DNA from: Myxococcales bacterium
GTDB taxonomy: Bacteria; Myxococcota_A; UBA796; GCA-2862545
Assembly: GCA_019634415.1 (NCBI GenBank)
Contig: JAHQVJ010000044.1
Location: 21,340 to 85,339, forward strand
Reading direction: 5' to 3'
Length of the DNA: 64,000 nt
Shown here: positions 8,065 to 16,448 of the stretch, in pieces
How the letters are laid out: every line of letters starts with the position of its first letter
Position numbering within the stretch: position 1 is the first letter of the stretch
Notes under the pieces: model-generated
The model's database searches: none
The model's input: only the letters and a program-made list of their open reading frames with translations
What the model was told of the DNA's origin: nothing
Position numbers and translations under genes: made by a program

Positions 8065-9045
8065 CGCCATCTCGCGGATGTGTCCGCGGGAGCGAAGGAG
8101 CTGGAGCGCCTGTCGCTCGATCTGCCGCACGCGCTCGCGGGACAGCTTCATGCCGCGCGCGATCTCCGACAGAGAGCGCGGGTTGCCGTCTTCCAGGCCG
8201 AATCGACGGGCCACCACCCAGCGCTGACGCTCGTCGAGTACGTCCGTCATCGCCTGCGTCATGCGGCGCAGCTCCTCCGTGAGGCCCACCGAGGCCTCCG
8301 GATCTTCGCTGCCTTCGTCGGTGAGAAGATCCGACACGCTGCGGGACTTCGCCTCGTTGTCGAGGGGCTCGTCCAGCGAGAGCGCCCGCTTGCGGCTCAA
8401 CAGGAACTCCGCCCGCTCGGCTTCGATGCCGGCTTGGGCCGCGATGTCGGTGATGGCCCAGGGGGCCCCAGCCGTCTCGTATTCCTTGATGGCCTTGCGC
8501 AGGTTGCGCAGCTGCTCTACCGCCCCGCCCGGGAGCCGCACCATCCGGCCGTGCTGATCGATCGCCCGGGTCATCTGCGCGCGGACCCACCATCGAGCGT
8601 AGGTGCCGAAGCGGATCTCCCGGTCCGGATCGAACCGCTTGGCGGCCCGCAGCAGCCCGACGTAGCCCTCCTGGGTCAGATCGGCTTGATCGAGGTTGGC
8701 CGCCTTGAGCTTGCGGGCCTCCCCGTGTGCGATGCGCCGGCCCGACATGGCCAGCTCCCAGCGTAGGGTCTCGGCTTCGGCCCAGGCTGCGCGCGCGTGA
8801 CGGGCAACCTTCCCCAGCTGGGGAGAGGTCTTCCGCTGCTGCCACACGAGCTCGATGGCTTCGCCCAGCCGGTTGACTTGGCCCGCACGTGTGCGCTCCG
8901 ACCCCTTCCCCTTGCGGTTGAGTAGGTCTTGTACACAGTCCAGATCCGCGATCAGTGCACGCGCGCGCTTCTCGGCAGCAACGATCCGGCGCGCCAGCGC
9001 CTTCTCTTCGTCTGCACTGAGGTGGGTCCACCCGTCAATCAGCAT
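8059..9045 (-). CDS. Sigma-70 family RNA polymerase sigma factor, group 2/RpoH-like
   Basis: 328 residues from ATG 9045, which follows AGGAGG at a good distance; the open frame extends further but that part is not protein-like. Region 1.2 is LSADEEKALARRIVAAEKRARALI; region 2 contains DLTQEGYVGLLRAAKRFDPD and FGTYARWWVRAQMTRAI; region 3 follows; region 4 has RQRWVVARRFGL and LSEIARGMKLSRERVRQIERQAL. There is no region 1.1, so it is not the housekeeping RpoD; the RQRWVVARRFGL type of region 4 is like RpoH and the SigB/SigC group of myxobacteria. A 75-residue insertion between regions 1.2 and 2 is rich in Arg and Lys. Two TGTACA motifs sit just upstream of the start. Confidence 0.9.
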   Translation of the reverse strand: MLIDGWTHLSADEEKALARRIVAAEKRARALIADLDCVQDLLNRKGKGSERTRAGQVNRLGEAIELVWQQRKTSPQLGKVARHARAAWAEAETLRWELAMSGRRIAHGEARKLKAANLDQADLTQEGYVGLLRAAKRFDPDREIRFGTYARWWVRAQMTRAIDQHGRMVRLPGGAVEQLRNLRKAIKEYETAGAPWAITDIAAQAGIEAERAEFLLSRKRALSLDEPLDNEAKSRSVSDLLTDEGSEDPEASVGLTEELRRMTQAMTDVLDERQRWVVARRFGLEDGNPRSLSEIARGMKLSRERVRQIERQALQLLRSRGHIREMAA

Positions 9046-9067
9046 GGGAAACCTCCTGCATCTCCTT

Positions 9068-9085
9068 TGTACATGGTGTGTACAC
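9068..9085 (-). promoter_or_regulatory. Paired TGTACA motifs upstream of the sigma factor gene
   Basis: TGTACA at 9068-9073 and again at 9079-9084 (the second inside the perfect palindrome GTGTACAC, 9078-9085). The centres are 11 bases apart, about one helical turn, and lie 22-40 bases ahead of the sigma factor ATG. On the minus strand a poor sigma-70-like pair TTGCAT and TACAAA with a 17-base spacer overlaps them. The same nine bases TGTACACAG recur inside the gene at 8930-8938. Candidate operator; no experimental support. Confidence 0.3.
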
Positions 9086-9130
9086 AGTATGCAATGGGTT
9101 CCCGATCTCAGAGACATCCCATGACCAGGA

Positions 9131-9161
9131 CGACCGTCGGGCCCGTTTGGCCCGACGGTCG
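9131..9161 (-). terminator. Strong 13-pair hairpin at the end of the efflux operon
   Basis: CGACCGTCGGGCC-CGTTT-GGCCCGACGGTCG is a perfect 13-pair stem with a five-base loop, 39 bases past the pump gene stop (9200) and ahead of the sigma factor gene on the same strand. It is the longest perfect stem I noticed in the intergenic DNA here. No T-run follows, so it may need Rho or act as an mRNA 3'-end stabiliser, but its position strongly suggests an operon end. Confidence 0.6.
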
Positions 9162-9199
9162 GCGAGGACGTCGGTGAGCCTCGGCTCAGCGCCGTCCGG

Positions 9200-12100
9200 T
9201 CAGTGGTTCCCTGGGCTGTCGATGCCGGTGGCACGAGCCACCGACGACGTGAGGTCGTCGATGATCATGTACAGGGGTGGGATGAGCAGCAGGATCACCA
9301 CCGTCGCGAAGAGCACGCCGAACCCGAGGCTCAGCGCCATGGGGATCAGGAAGCGCGCCTGCACGCTCGTCTCCAGGATCATCGGGGCGAGCCCGAAGAA
9401 CGTGGTCAGCGACGTGAGCAGGATGGGTCGAAGGCGGCGCATGCCTCCCTTGATGGCGGCCTCCAGCGCGGTGCTTCCCTGGCGTCGGTACCGATTGGTG
9501 GCATCGATGAGCACGAGGCTGTCGTTGACCACGACCCCGGCCAGCGCCACGATCCCGAACATGCTGATGATCGACAGCCCGTAGCCCATCAGCAGGTGTC
9601 CCCCGACAGCACCCACGAAGCCCATGGGGATGGCACACATCACGATGATGGGCTGTACATAGCTGCGGAAGGGGATGGCCAGCATCGCGTACATCACGAT
9701 CATCGCGATGGCGAAGTTCAAGCCCAGCGCGGCGAACACCTCTCCCTGCTCCCGCTGCTCACCCGCGAAGTCCACCACCAGCCCGGGGAAGTCTCCGCGG
9801 AGCTGCGGGAACACGTCTCGCTCCAGCGACTCCAGCACCTCTCGGCTGCTGTTGGCCGAGGGCGCCAGCTCCGCCTTCACGTTGACGATGCGTCGCCCGT
9901 CCTCTCGGTTGATGGTGGTGGGGGCGCGGCCCCGGTTGAACTCGGCCACGTGGGCCAGGGGAGTCATGCCTCCGGTGGGGGTGCGCACCAACAGCTGCTC
10001 GAGGTGGTACTCGCTGTCCCGCTCGGCCTCGGTGAGCCGCACCATCACGCGCACCTCGTTGCGGCCTCGCTGCTCGCGAAGCGCCTCGGCGCCGAAGTAG
10101 GCGCTCCGGATCTGCCGGGCGACGTCGTTGCCGGTCAGCCCGAGGCTGGCGGCGGACGGCAGCAGGTGGAAGTCGAGCTGCGGCTTGCCTGCGGCAAAGC
10201 TGTTCTCGTGGTCGGTGAGGATGGGGTAGGTCTTCAGCGTCTGCATGACCCGGGCGGAGGCGGCCTCCAACACGGCGGTGTCGGGATGGCTCAGCAACAC
10301 GTCCACGGCAGCGCCGGCACCTGGACCCACGGAGGCCTGGATGACCAGCGACTCCAGGCCGGCGATGGGAGGCATGGCCTGGGCCCATCGGTCGCCGAAC
10401 TCCTTGGAGGTGAAGTCGCGCTCGTTCGTGGGCACGAGCTGCACCTCCACCGTCACCAGGTGCGCCCCGTCTTCCCGCAGGCCGTTCCGCGCTGGAGGAC
10501 CGGAGCCCAGCGAGGTGTACATGCCGCGGAACACGGCGTCTCCGCCGCTCTCCTCCACCGCCGCTCGGGCAGACTGCTCGAGCATGCGCTGCACGTCTGC
10601 GGTGCGGTCCACGGGGGTGCCGTAGGGCAGGCGTGCGGATGCGGTGACCACGTCCCCTTCGAGCTTCGGGAAGAAGCTGAAGGGCACGATGCCGGCACCC
10701 ACCACACCCACGGTGAAGATGAAGATCGCCAAGCCGCCGGCGACGGCGGCATAGCGGGCCCTCACGAGGCGTCGCAGCAAGGGCTCGTAGATCTCGTGCT
10801 GGAAGCGCACCAGGCCCCGCTCGATGGGCGCACGCACCCGGTCGGTGGCGGCGTTGAGCCAGCGAAGGGGTGGCGCGAGCCGCATGATCCAGTCGTAGCG
10901 GTGCGCGAGGTGGCTGGGGAGCACGAAGAAGCTCTCGATCCAGCTGAACAACAGCACCAGGATGACGAGGGTGGGCAGGATCCTGAAGATCTTGCCCATG
11001 ACACCCGGCACCACCAGCAGGGGCGAGAAGGCCACGATGGTGGTGAGGATCGCGAACGACACGGGCATGATCATCTCTTTGGCGCCCTTCACCGCCGCCT
11101 CTGCCCGGGACAGGCCCTCCTTCTCGTGATCGTAGATGTTCTCGCCCACCACGATGGCGTCGTCCACGACCATCCCGAGGGTGACGATGAAGGCGAACAG
11201 GCTGACCATGTTCACCGACACGTCTGCGGCCGGCATGAGGGAGAAGGCACCGAGCACCGAGATGGGGATGCCCAGCCCCACCCAGAACGCCAGGCGCAGA
11301 TCGAGGAAGGCGGTGAGCACGAGCAGCACGAGCAGCATGCCCAGACGTGCGTTGCGCGTGAGCAGGTCGATGCGGTCGCGCAGGATCTCGGAGTCGTCGT
11401 CCCACAGCGCCAGGTTCAGGTTCTCCGGCAGCTCGGAGCGGAGCTCTTCGGTGAGGGCCTTGACGTCGTCCGCCACCCGCTGGGGCGTCTCGTTCCCGAT
11501 GCGGTAGGCCACCACGCGGACGGCGGGCTTGCCGTCGTAGAAGTTGAACAGGTCGACGTCTTCGTAGCCATCGGTGATGGTGGCGATGTCGCCGAGGCGC
11601 ACGTCGGAGCCGTCAGCGGTGCCGCGGAGCACGATGCTCTCGAACTCGTGCCCCTCGAGGCGACGGTCCGCCACCCGGACGAGCAAGTCACCGCTCTCGG
11701 TCTTCAGCGCGCCACCCGGCAGCTCCAGAGAGCTGGCGCGGATCTGGCCTGCGATCTGTTCGAGGGTGAGCCCGTAGGCCTCCAGATCCACCTGGGAGAC
11801 CTCGATGGCGACCTCGAGGGGCCGAACGCCCTCCAGATCCACCTGGGTGATGTTGGGGCGGGCGAGCATCTGCTCGCGCACTCCCTCGGCCACGTCGTGC
11901 AGGGTGCGCGGGTCCTGCTCGCCGCTGATGACCAGCGAGACCACCTGCTGGCGGCCACTCAGCAGCGCTACGTCGGGCTCCTCGGCGTCCTCGGGCAACG
12001 TGGAGACCTGGTCCACCGCCGTCTTGACGTCCGCGAGCATCTTCTCCTTGTCGACGCCGAGCAGCAGCTCGGCTCTGACCTGGCCGAAGCCCTCGGCCGC

Positions 12101-12379
12101 GGTGGAGGTGACGCGCTTGACGCCATCGAGCCCTCGCAGCTCCTCTTCCACCGCCAGCACGATGGCTTGCTCCACCTCGGAGGGGCTCGCGCCGGGGTAG
12201 GGCACCGTCACGCTGACGATGTCCAGATCGAAGCTGGGAAACACCTCCTGCTTGACGCGCAGCATGCCGAACAGGCCGGCCACGATGATCACGACCATCA
12301 GGAGGTTGGCGGCCACCGAGTTGCGGGACATCCATGCGATCGCGCCGGACTGTGGTGGCGCATCTGCGTGCTCGCTCAT
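9200..12379 (-). CDS. RND efflux pump inner-membrane subunit (AcrB/HAE family)
   Basis: 1059 residues, normal length for the family. It opens with WMSRNSVAANLLMVVIIVAGLFG (first membrane helix) and VFPSFDLDIVSVTVPYPGASP, the RND signature. Membrane helices alternate with two large periplasmic porter regions. TLGMVVDDAIVVGENIY holds the Asp pair of helix 4 that relays protons, and ALAGVVVNDSLVLIDATNRYRRQG is the matching C-terminal half motif. The protein exports small hydrophobic compounds by proton antiport across both membranes together with the adaptor and outer-membrane channel encoded just upstream; three bases separate it from the adaptor gene. Substrate cannot be told from sequence. 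It lacks the helix-10 lysine context of AcrB, so it belongs to a distant HAE branch. Confidence 0.95.
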   Translation of the reverse strand: MSEHADAPPQSGAIAWMSRNSVAANLLMVVIIVAGLFGMLRVKQEVFPSFDLDIVSVTVPYPGASPSEVEQAIVLAVEEELRGLDGVKRVTSTAAEGFGQVRAELLLGVDKEKMLADVKTAVDQVSTLPEDAEEPDVALLSGRQQVVSLVISGEQDPRTLHDVAEGVREQMLARPNITQVDLEGVRPLEVAIEVSQVDLEAYGLTLEQIAGQIRASSLELPGGALKTESGDLLVRVADRRLEGHEFESIVLRGTADGSDVRLGDIATITDGYEDVDLFNFYDGKPAVRVVAYRIGNETPQRVADDVKALTEELRSELPENLNLALWDDDSEILRDRIDLLTRNARLGMLLVLLVLTAFLDLRLAFWVGLGIPISVLGAFSLMPAADVSVNMVSLFAFIVTLGMVVDDAIVVGENIYDHEKEGLSRAEAAVKGAKEMIMPVSFAILTTIVAFSPLLVVPGVMGKIFRILPTLVILVLLFSWIESFFVLPSHLAHRYDWIMRLAPPLRWLNAATDRVRAPIERGLVRFQHEIYEPLLRRLVRARYAAVAGGLAIFIFTVGVVGAGIVPFSFFPKLEGDVVTASARLPYGTPVDRTADVQRMLEQSARAAVEESGGDAVFRGMYTSLGSGPPARNGLREDGAHLVTVEVQLVPTNERDFTSKEFGDRWAQAMPPIAGLESLVIQASVGPGAGAAVDVLLSHPDTAVLEAASARVMQTLKTYPILTDHENSFAAGKPQLDFHLLPSAASLGLTGNDVARQIRSAYFGAEALREQRGRNEVRVMVRLTEAERDSEYHLEQLLVRTPTGGMTPLAHVAEFNRGRAPTTINREDGRRIVNVKAELAPSANSSREVLESLERDVFPQLRGDFPGLVVDFAGEQREQGEVFAALGLNFAIAMIVMYAMLAIPFRSYVQPIIVMCAIPMGFVGAVGGHLLMGYGLSIISMFGIVALAGVVVNDSLVLIDATNRYRRQGSTALEAAIKGGMRRLRPILLTSLTTFFGLAPMILETSVQARFLIPMALSLGFGVLFATVVILLLIPPLYMIIDDLTSSVARATGIDSPGNH

Positions 12380-12382
12380 GGC

Positions 12383-13549
12383 TTACCTCTCCACGTCGGC
12401 GCGCACGACCGCTTCCACGGCCATGCCTTCGATGGGCAGTGCCAGCGGGCTGACGACGACGCGACTTCCTGCGTCCAGCCCGTCGGTGATCACGACGCTG
12501 TCGGCCTCACGCCAGCCGATGGTGACGGTGCGGGAGCCGAGGATCCCCTCTCGCTCCACCACCCACACCTTGTCGCCACCGTCGATGGCGGTGCGCGGGA
12601 CTCGCAGCACCTGCTCGAGCACCCGGCCGTCGATGGTGACGTCGACGTAGGCGCCAGGAAGCAACGGCAGCTCTCCTTCGGGGGCCTCCATGGGGTCGGG
12701 CACGGCCACCAGCAGCTGCGCGGTGCGCGTCTGCGGATCGAGCTGCGCCATGAGCTGCGCCACCGAGCCGTCTCGCACCACACTGCTGCCGGCGCCCAGG
12801 CGCTGGGCCACCGTGGCTGGCGAACCCTGCCCCTCGCTGGAGGGCAGGGCGATGGCCGGCAGCCGGTCCACGGGCACGCTCACCTTCACCCAGACCTCGT
12901 CGGTGCCCACCAGGGTGGCCACGGTGGTGGCAGGCCCCACCACCTGGCCGCGGTCGACGTTCTCGTCGAGGACCACCGCGTTGAAGGGAGCGACCAGGTA
13001 GGTTCGCTGCAGGTTGAGCTCGGCCTGCTTGAGGCTCGACTGTGCGGCAGCCAGCCCCTGCTCCGAGGCTCGGAGCTGTGGCTCGCGCAGCGCAAGTGGA
13101 GCGTCCGCTTCGGCGCGACCCTTGCCCAGCAGCGCCCACTCCTTGGCGGCCACACGCTTTCGGCCACGCTCCAGCTCGAGCTCCACCTCGGCCTGGCGCA
13201 CGCTGCTCTTGGCCTGCTCGACCATGAGCTGGTACTCGGTGGGGTCGATGCGAGCGAGCAGGTTGCCCTTGGACACGCGGCCGCCCGGCACCAGCTTGTC
13301 GCTCTGCCAGACGATGCGCCCCGAGACCTGCGGAGTGAGCACCACCTGCTGGGCCGGCTGCACCACGCCGGTGGCTTCGACCTTGGCCACCGCGTCCTCG
13401 GGCTGGACCTCGATGACCTCCACGCGGGTCGCGGTGGACTCGGGGGCCACACGCTCTGCCTCGGGCCGCAGCCGGATCATGACGACGGCTAGCACCACTG
13501 CGACCGCCACGATGCCGATGGGGATGAGCACACGAGGAATGCCGTTCAT
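12383..13549 (-). CDS. RND efflux periplasmic adaptor (MFP/HlyD family)
   Basis: 388 residues from ATG 13549. The N-terminus has one membrane anchor (VLIPIGIVAVAVVLAVVMI) and no lipobox. Then come the first half of a lipoyl domain (QVVLTPQVSGRIVWQSD, VSKGNLLARIDP), a coiled-coil hairpin of about 100 residues (YQLMVEQAKSSVRQAEVELE ... GLAAAQSSLKQAELNL), the second lipoyl half (RTYLVAPFNAVVLDENVDRGQVV) and a beta-barrel plus membrane-proximal domain. It links the inner-membrane pump to the outer-membrane channel. ATG overlaps the tolC-like stop as ATGA, and the pump gene starts three bases after its own stop, so the three parts are translationally coupled. Confidence 0.93.
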   Translation of the reverse strand: MNGIPRVLIPIGIVAVAVVLAVVMIRLRPEAERVAPESTATRVEVIEVQPEDAVAKVEATGVVQPAQQVVLTPQVSGRIVWQSDKLVPGGRVSKGNLLARIDPTEYQLMVEQAKSSVRQAEVELELERGRKRVAAKEWALLGKGRAEADAPLALREPQLRASEQGLAAAQSSLKQAELNLQRTYLVAPFNAVVLDENVDRGQVVGPATTVATLVGTDEVWVKVSVPVDRLPAIALPSSEGQGSPATVAQRLGAGSSVVRDGSVAQLMAQLDPQTRTAQLLVAVPDPMEAPEGELPLLPGAYVDVTIDGRVLEQVLRVPRTAIDGGDKVWVVEREGILGSRTVTIGWREADSVVITDGLDAGSRVVVSPLALPIEGMAVEAVVRADVER

Positions 13550-14994
13550 GGAGACTCTCCGATGGCGGTGCTGCCGCCGAGGGCTGTCCAGAGCTGAATT
13601 CGGGCGACCAGCCGGTCGCGATGGGCTTGCACCAGAGCGAGCTCGCTGCCTTGCAGCGCTCCCTGTGCTGCGAGCACGTTGAGGAAGTTGCCGAAGCCGT
13701 TGAGGTACTGTGCTGTGGCCTCCTCGAAGGCCTGGCGTGCGGCCAGCTCCTGGGCCTTGGTGGCCTCGTGGCGTGCGGCCTGCTCCCGTTCCTGGGTGAG
13801 CGCGTTGTCGACCTCGACCACGGCGTTGATCAGGGCGTTGTCGTAGGCACGCACCTGCGCCGTACGCAGTGCTGCCGTCTGGCGCACCGTGCCGTGAACC
13901 GCGCCGCCGTTGAAGATGGGAATGCTCACCGAGCCGCCGAAGCCCCAGGTGTCGATGGAGGACCACTCGGATGCGACGGCGTAGTTGATGCCTGCGTTCG
14001 CCGACACGCCCACGCTCGGCAGGAAGCCGCGCACCGCGCTCTGGTGCTGCGCCTTTGCTTGCCCCACGCGGTGCAGGGCTGCCTTCAGGTCGGGGCGCCG
14101 CTCGAGGAGGTCCGCCGGCGTGCCCACGGAGGGCGTGGAGGTGGGCTCGGGCATTGCCTGGGCCACCTCCAGGTCGGACTGAGGCCCGAGGCCCAGGGCC
14201 GCCCGAATCGCTCGCCCTTGAGCCTCCACGGCGCTGCGCACGGCCGGGATGGAGGCCGTGGTGGTGGCCACCGTCTGGCGCTGCTGCAGCACGTCGAGTC
14301 CCGCAGCTCCCCCTTGGGCGTACCGCAGCTCCAGGATCTCGAGCAGATCGGACTGGGACTGCAGCTGTGCCGTCAGGATCTGCTCCTGCGTGCGCAGCGA
14401 CAGGAGATCCACGTAGGCGGTGGCGATGGCCGCGCTCACCGTCAGGCGCGCGCCCTGCACGTCCTGCTGGGCGGCCTTGGTCGACTGCTGGGCGGCTCGC
14501 AGGCCCAGGTAGGAGCGTCCGAACAGGTCGATGTTCCAGCCGACGTTGAGCAGGGCGTTGCCCGTCCAGCAGAGGCTAGCGGTCTGCGCTGCCGGGGGGG
14601 AGCCCGTGCCCGTCGTCGGTCCGCCACCCTGCAGGGCAGCGAACTCGTCCGGATCGATGGGACCCACGTTGCAGCGGAACACCACGTCCAGGGGCTGGGC
14701 GTTGGTGCCCATGTCGAAGGACACGCCGGGGACCAGAGATGACGCCGATGCCAGCCGCGCCCCCTTCTCGGCCTCGAGGACCTCCGCTAGCTGGGCGATG
14801 GTCAGGTTCTGGTCCAGGCCCCGCTCGACCAACCGGTCGAGGCGCTCGTCGCCGAACCCCATCCACCAGGCATCGCTGGAGATCGGAGTGGTGTCGGCGG
14901 GTTCCGACCAGCTGGGGGCGACCTGGTCGATCTCCAACGGCGCAGGGCCTGCTGCGGCGGTGGCGGCCCACCACGTAGCAAGCGCGATTCCCAT
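13546..14994 (-). CDS. Outer-membrane efflux channel (TolC/NodT-OprM family)
   Basis: 482 residues. Leader MGIALATWWAATAAAG, apparently without a lipobox cysteine, which is unusual because OprM/NodT relatives are normally lipoproteins. The body has the two homologous halves of the family: WWMGFGDERLDRLVERGLDQNLTIA in the first, and DLLERRPDLKAALHRVGQAKAQ, a hallmark of NodT-type channels, before the second, followed by SVSIPIFNGGAVHGTVRQTAA. Long helices rich in Ala and Gln form the periplasmic tunnel. Two cysteines (FRCNVGPI, SLCWTGN) in the first half could form a disulfide. It starts inside the tetR stop codon (TGATG) and overlaps the adaptor by four bases. Confidence 0.92.
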   Translation of the reverse strand: MGIALATWWAATAAAGPAPLEIDQVAPSWSEPADTTPISSDAWWMGFGDERLDRLVERGLDQNLTIAQLAEVLEAEKGARLASASSLVPGVSFDMGTNAQPLDVVFRCNVGPIDPDEFAALQGGGPTTGTGSPPAAQTASLCWTGNALLNVGWNIDLFGRSYLGLRAAQQSTKAAQQDVQGARLTVSAAIATAYVDLLSLRTQEQILTAQLQSQSDLLEILELRYAQGGAAGLDVLQQRQTVATTTASIPAVRSAVEAQGRAIRAALGLGPQSDLEVAQAMPEPTSTPSVGTPADLLERRPDLKAALHRVGQAKAQHQSAVRGFLPSVGVSANAGINYAVASEWSSIDTWGFGGSVSIPIFNGGAVHGTVRQTAALRTAQVRAYDNALINAVVEVDNALTQEREQAARHEATKAQELAARQAFEEATAQYLNGFGNFLNVLAAQGALQGSELALVQAHRDRLVARIQLWTALGGSTAIGESP

Positions 14995-15608
14995 CACGGA
15001 TCCTCCTCGGGAGCGAGTCCTCGCCACACCGTGGCGACGATCTCGGCGACGTACTCGTCTTGGTCGGTCAGGTTGAAGCCGAACACGTGCGACAGGAATG
15101 CACGGCCCTGGAACGAGCCCAGGAACAGCAAGGCCGCCGTGCGTGGCTGGGTGGTTCGGATGCGACCCTGCTCGGCAGCGGTGGCCATCCACTTCGACAG
15201 GCCCAGGATCCCACGCAGGGGTGGGGGCACGTCGTAGCGAGACATCAACGCCTTGATGTCCACGCCACTGGCCTTCAGCGTCGTCAGGCGCGGAGCGAAC
15301 TCCTCGAAGAAGGAGGCCACCGCCTGTGCGATCTCGGTGAGCTGCACGGGGATGGGGCGCTCGTCGGGACCCTTCTCCACGAGCTCGATCCAGCCGGGGA
15401 GGGGGGGCGGCATCAGGGCGCTACACATGAGCTCCTGCTTGGTGCCGAAGCGCTTGAAGAGGGCGGCCTGAGACACACCCAAGCGCTCGGCGATCACCGT
15501 GGTGGGGCAGGACGGCCCGTGCTCGATGAAGCATGCTCGTGCCGCTTCGAGGATCTCGTCGTCGGTGACTTGGCGGGGGCGGGCCACGGTGCCTCGTTGG
15601 GCGTGCAT
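14994..15608 (-). CDS. TetR/AcrR-family repressor of the efflux operon
   Basis: 204 residues. Helix-turn-helix near the N-terminus: VTDDEILEAARACFIEHG then TTVIAERLGVSQAALFKRFGTKQELM, a standard TetR DNA-binding domain. The ligand-binding part (about 70-200) is all-helical with VQLTEIAQAVASFFEEFAPR and a C-terminal FVFGFN/LTDQDEYVAEIVATVWRG helix. I prefer ATG 15608; a GTG at 15632 is in frame but lies inside the palindromic operator. First gene of the efflux operon, and the operator directly upstream means it should shut off its own promoter until a pump substrate binds. Confidence 0.92.
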   Translation of the reverse strand: MHAQRGTVARPRQVTDDEILEAARACFIEHGPSCPTTVIAERLGVSQAALFKRFGTKQELMCSALMPPPLPGWIELVEKGPDERPIPVQLTEIAQAVASFFEEFAPRLTTLKASGVDIKALMSRYDVPPPLRGILGLSKWMATAAEQGRIRTTQPRTAALLFLGSFQGRAFLSHVFGFNLTDQDEYVAEIVATVWRGLAPEEDP

Positions 15609-15619
15609 TGGATGAGGTA

Positions 15620-15655
15620 AGTGAGCGCTCACTAACCAGTAAGTGTCCGCTCACT
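15620..15655. promoter_or_regulatory. Double palindromic operator of the tetR-efflux operon
   Basis: Two 14-base sites: AGTGAGCGCTCACT at 15620-15633 (perfect palindrome) and AGTGTCCGCTCACT at 15642-15655 (imperfect), centres 22 bases apart, i.e. two helical turns on one face. Each is followed by AACC. Sites of this look (AGTGAGCG / CGCTCACT) are typical for TetR-family repressors. They sit 12-47 bases before the repressor ATG. Confidence 0.75.
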
Positions 15656-15701
15656 AACCAATGCCGCCTGGGTGACCTGTCACGAAATGTCGTCGGACCG
15701 A

Positions 15702-16145
15702 TCAGCGCGGCTCCGAGCGGAACACGTCGGCGTCGTCCCGGAACGCCTTGAACTCCAGCGCGTTGCCGGCCGGATCGCGGACGAAGAACGTCGCCTGCTC
15801 TCCGGGTTGCCCGACGAAGCGGATCTTCGGCTCGAGCACGAAGTCCGCCCGAACGTCTTGCAGTCGGCTCGCCAGCGCCTCCCAGGCGTCCCACTCCAGG
15901 ATCACGCCGAAGTGGCGCACGGGCACGTCGTCCTGGTCCACCTCGTTGGTGGCTCCGGCGTGGGACGTGGCGCACAAGTGAGCGGTGATCTGGTGGTCCC
16001 AGAACCGAAAGTCGATCCAGCGGTCGCTCGTCCGACCCACCGTGGCACCCAGCACGCCCTCGTAGAAGGTGCGAGCCCGCGCCAGGTCGTCCACGGGGAA
16101 GGCGAGGTGGAAGCGGGGCCGCGGGGCGGGGGCGGCGTCAGCCAC
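15702..16145 (-). CDS. VOC-family (glyoxalase/dioxygenase fold) protein
   Basis: 147 residues, GTG start at 16145. Two beta-alpha-beta-beta-beta modules: RFHLAFPVDDLARARTFYEGVLG opens the first, with candidate metal ligand H13, and VRHFGVILEWDAWEALASRL opens the second, ending in FFVRDPAGNALEFKAF, the usual DPdGN.lEf motif whose Glu is a metal ligand. The family covers glyoxalase I, ring-cleaving dioxygenases and resistance proteins, and the sequence does not show which reaction this one performs. Its start overlaps the end of the acyl-CoA-binding protein gene by eight bases, so the two are cotranscribed. Confidence 0.88.
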   Translation of the reverse strand: MADAAPAPRPRFHLAFPVDDLARARTFYEGVLGATVGRTSDRWIDFRFWDHQITAHLCATSHAGATNEVDQDDVPVRHFGVILEWDAWEALASRLQDVRADFVLEPKIRFVGQPGEQATFFVRDPAGNALEFKAFRDDADVFRSEPR

Positions 16146-16401
16146 CGAGGAGCTGGTCCACGAGGGCGACGTAGGCTTCCTTGGCCGCCGCCGCGTCGGT
16201 GCCCTTCTTGCCTGCCCAGGCGTCGAACTTGGCGCGGCCCTTGAAGTCCATCATCCCGGGCCGCGAGCCCTGTACGTCGCCCGTCGTGCCTTGCTTGAAC
16301 AGGGCGTACAGCTCCAGGAGCTGCTCGTTGGAGGGTCGGCTGGTCAGCGTCTTCACCCGCTCTTGGGCATCGGCGAAACGCTGGTCGAGATCGTCGGACA
16401 T
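16138..16401 (-). CDS. Acyl-CoA-binding protein (ACBP)
   Basis: 87 residues, the normal length of ACBP. It keeps the family core: DLDQRFADAQERVKTL, the tyrosine-lysine region LLELYALFKQGTTGDVQGSRPGMMDFKGRAKFDAWAGKKG and the C-terminal EAYVALVDQLL. YALFKQ.T.GD and KFDAW hold the residues that grip the CoA phosphate and adenine. It buffers and carries medium- and long-chain acyl-CoA in the cytoplasm. ACBPs are common in eukaryotes and patchy in bacteria, so its presence fits the lipid-rich gene content here. ATG 16401 follows AAGGGGG. Overlaps the VOC gene by eight bases. Confidence 0.93.
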   Translation of the reverse strand: MSDDLDQRFADAQERVKTLTSRPSNEQLLELYALFKQGTTGDVQGSRPGMMDFKGRAKFDAWAGKKGTDAAAAKEAYVALVDQLLGG

Positions 16402-16448
16402 CGCACCCCCTTTGGGGACCCCTCTTATTGATGGGATACACGGCCGCC

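Noticed and set aside
9203..13492. Plus-strand open frame of 1429 codons opposite the efflux pump and adaptor genes
   Set aside because: It is the mirror of two clear RND genes; the translation is rich in His, Gly, Arg and Gln without any domain, as expected for antisense of GC-rich codons.
15609..15632. GTG at 15632 as start of the TetR repressor
   Set aside because: It lies inside the palindromic operator and would add eight residues not typical of the family.
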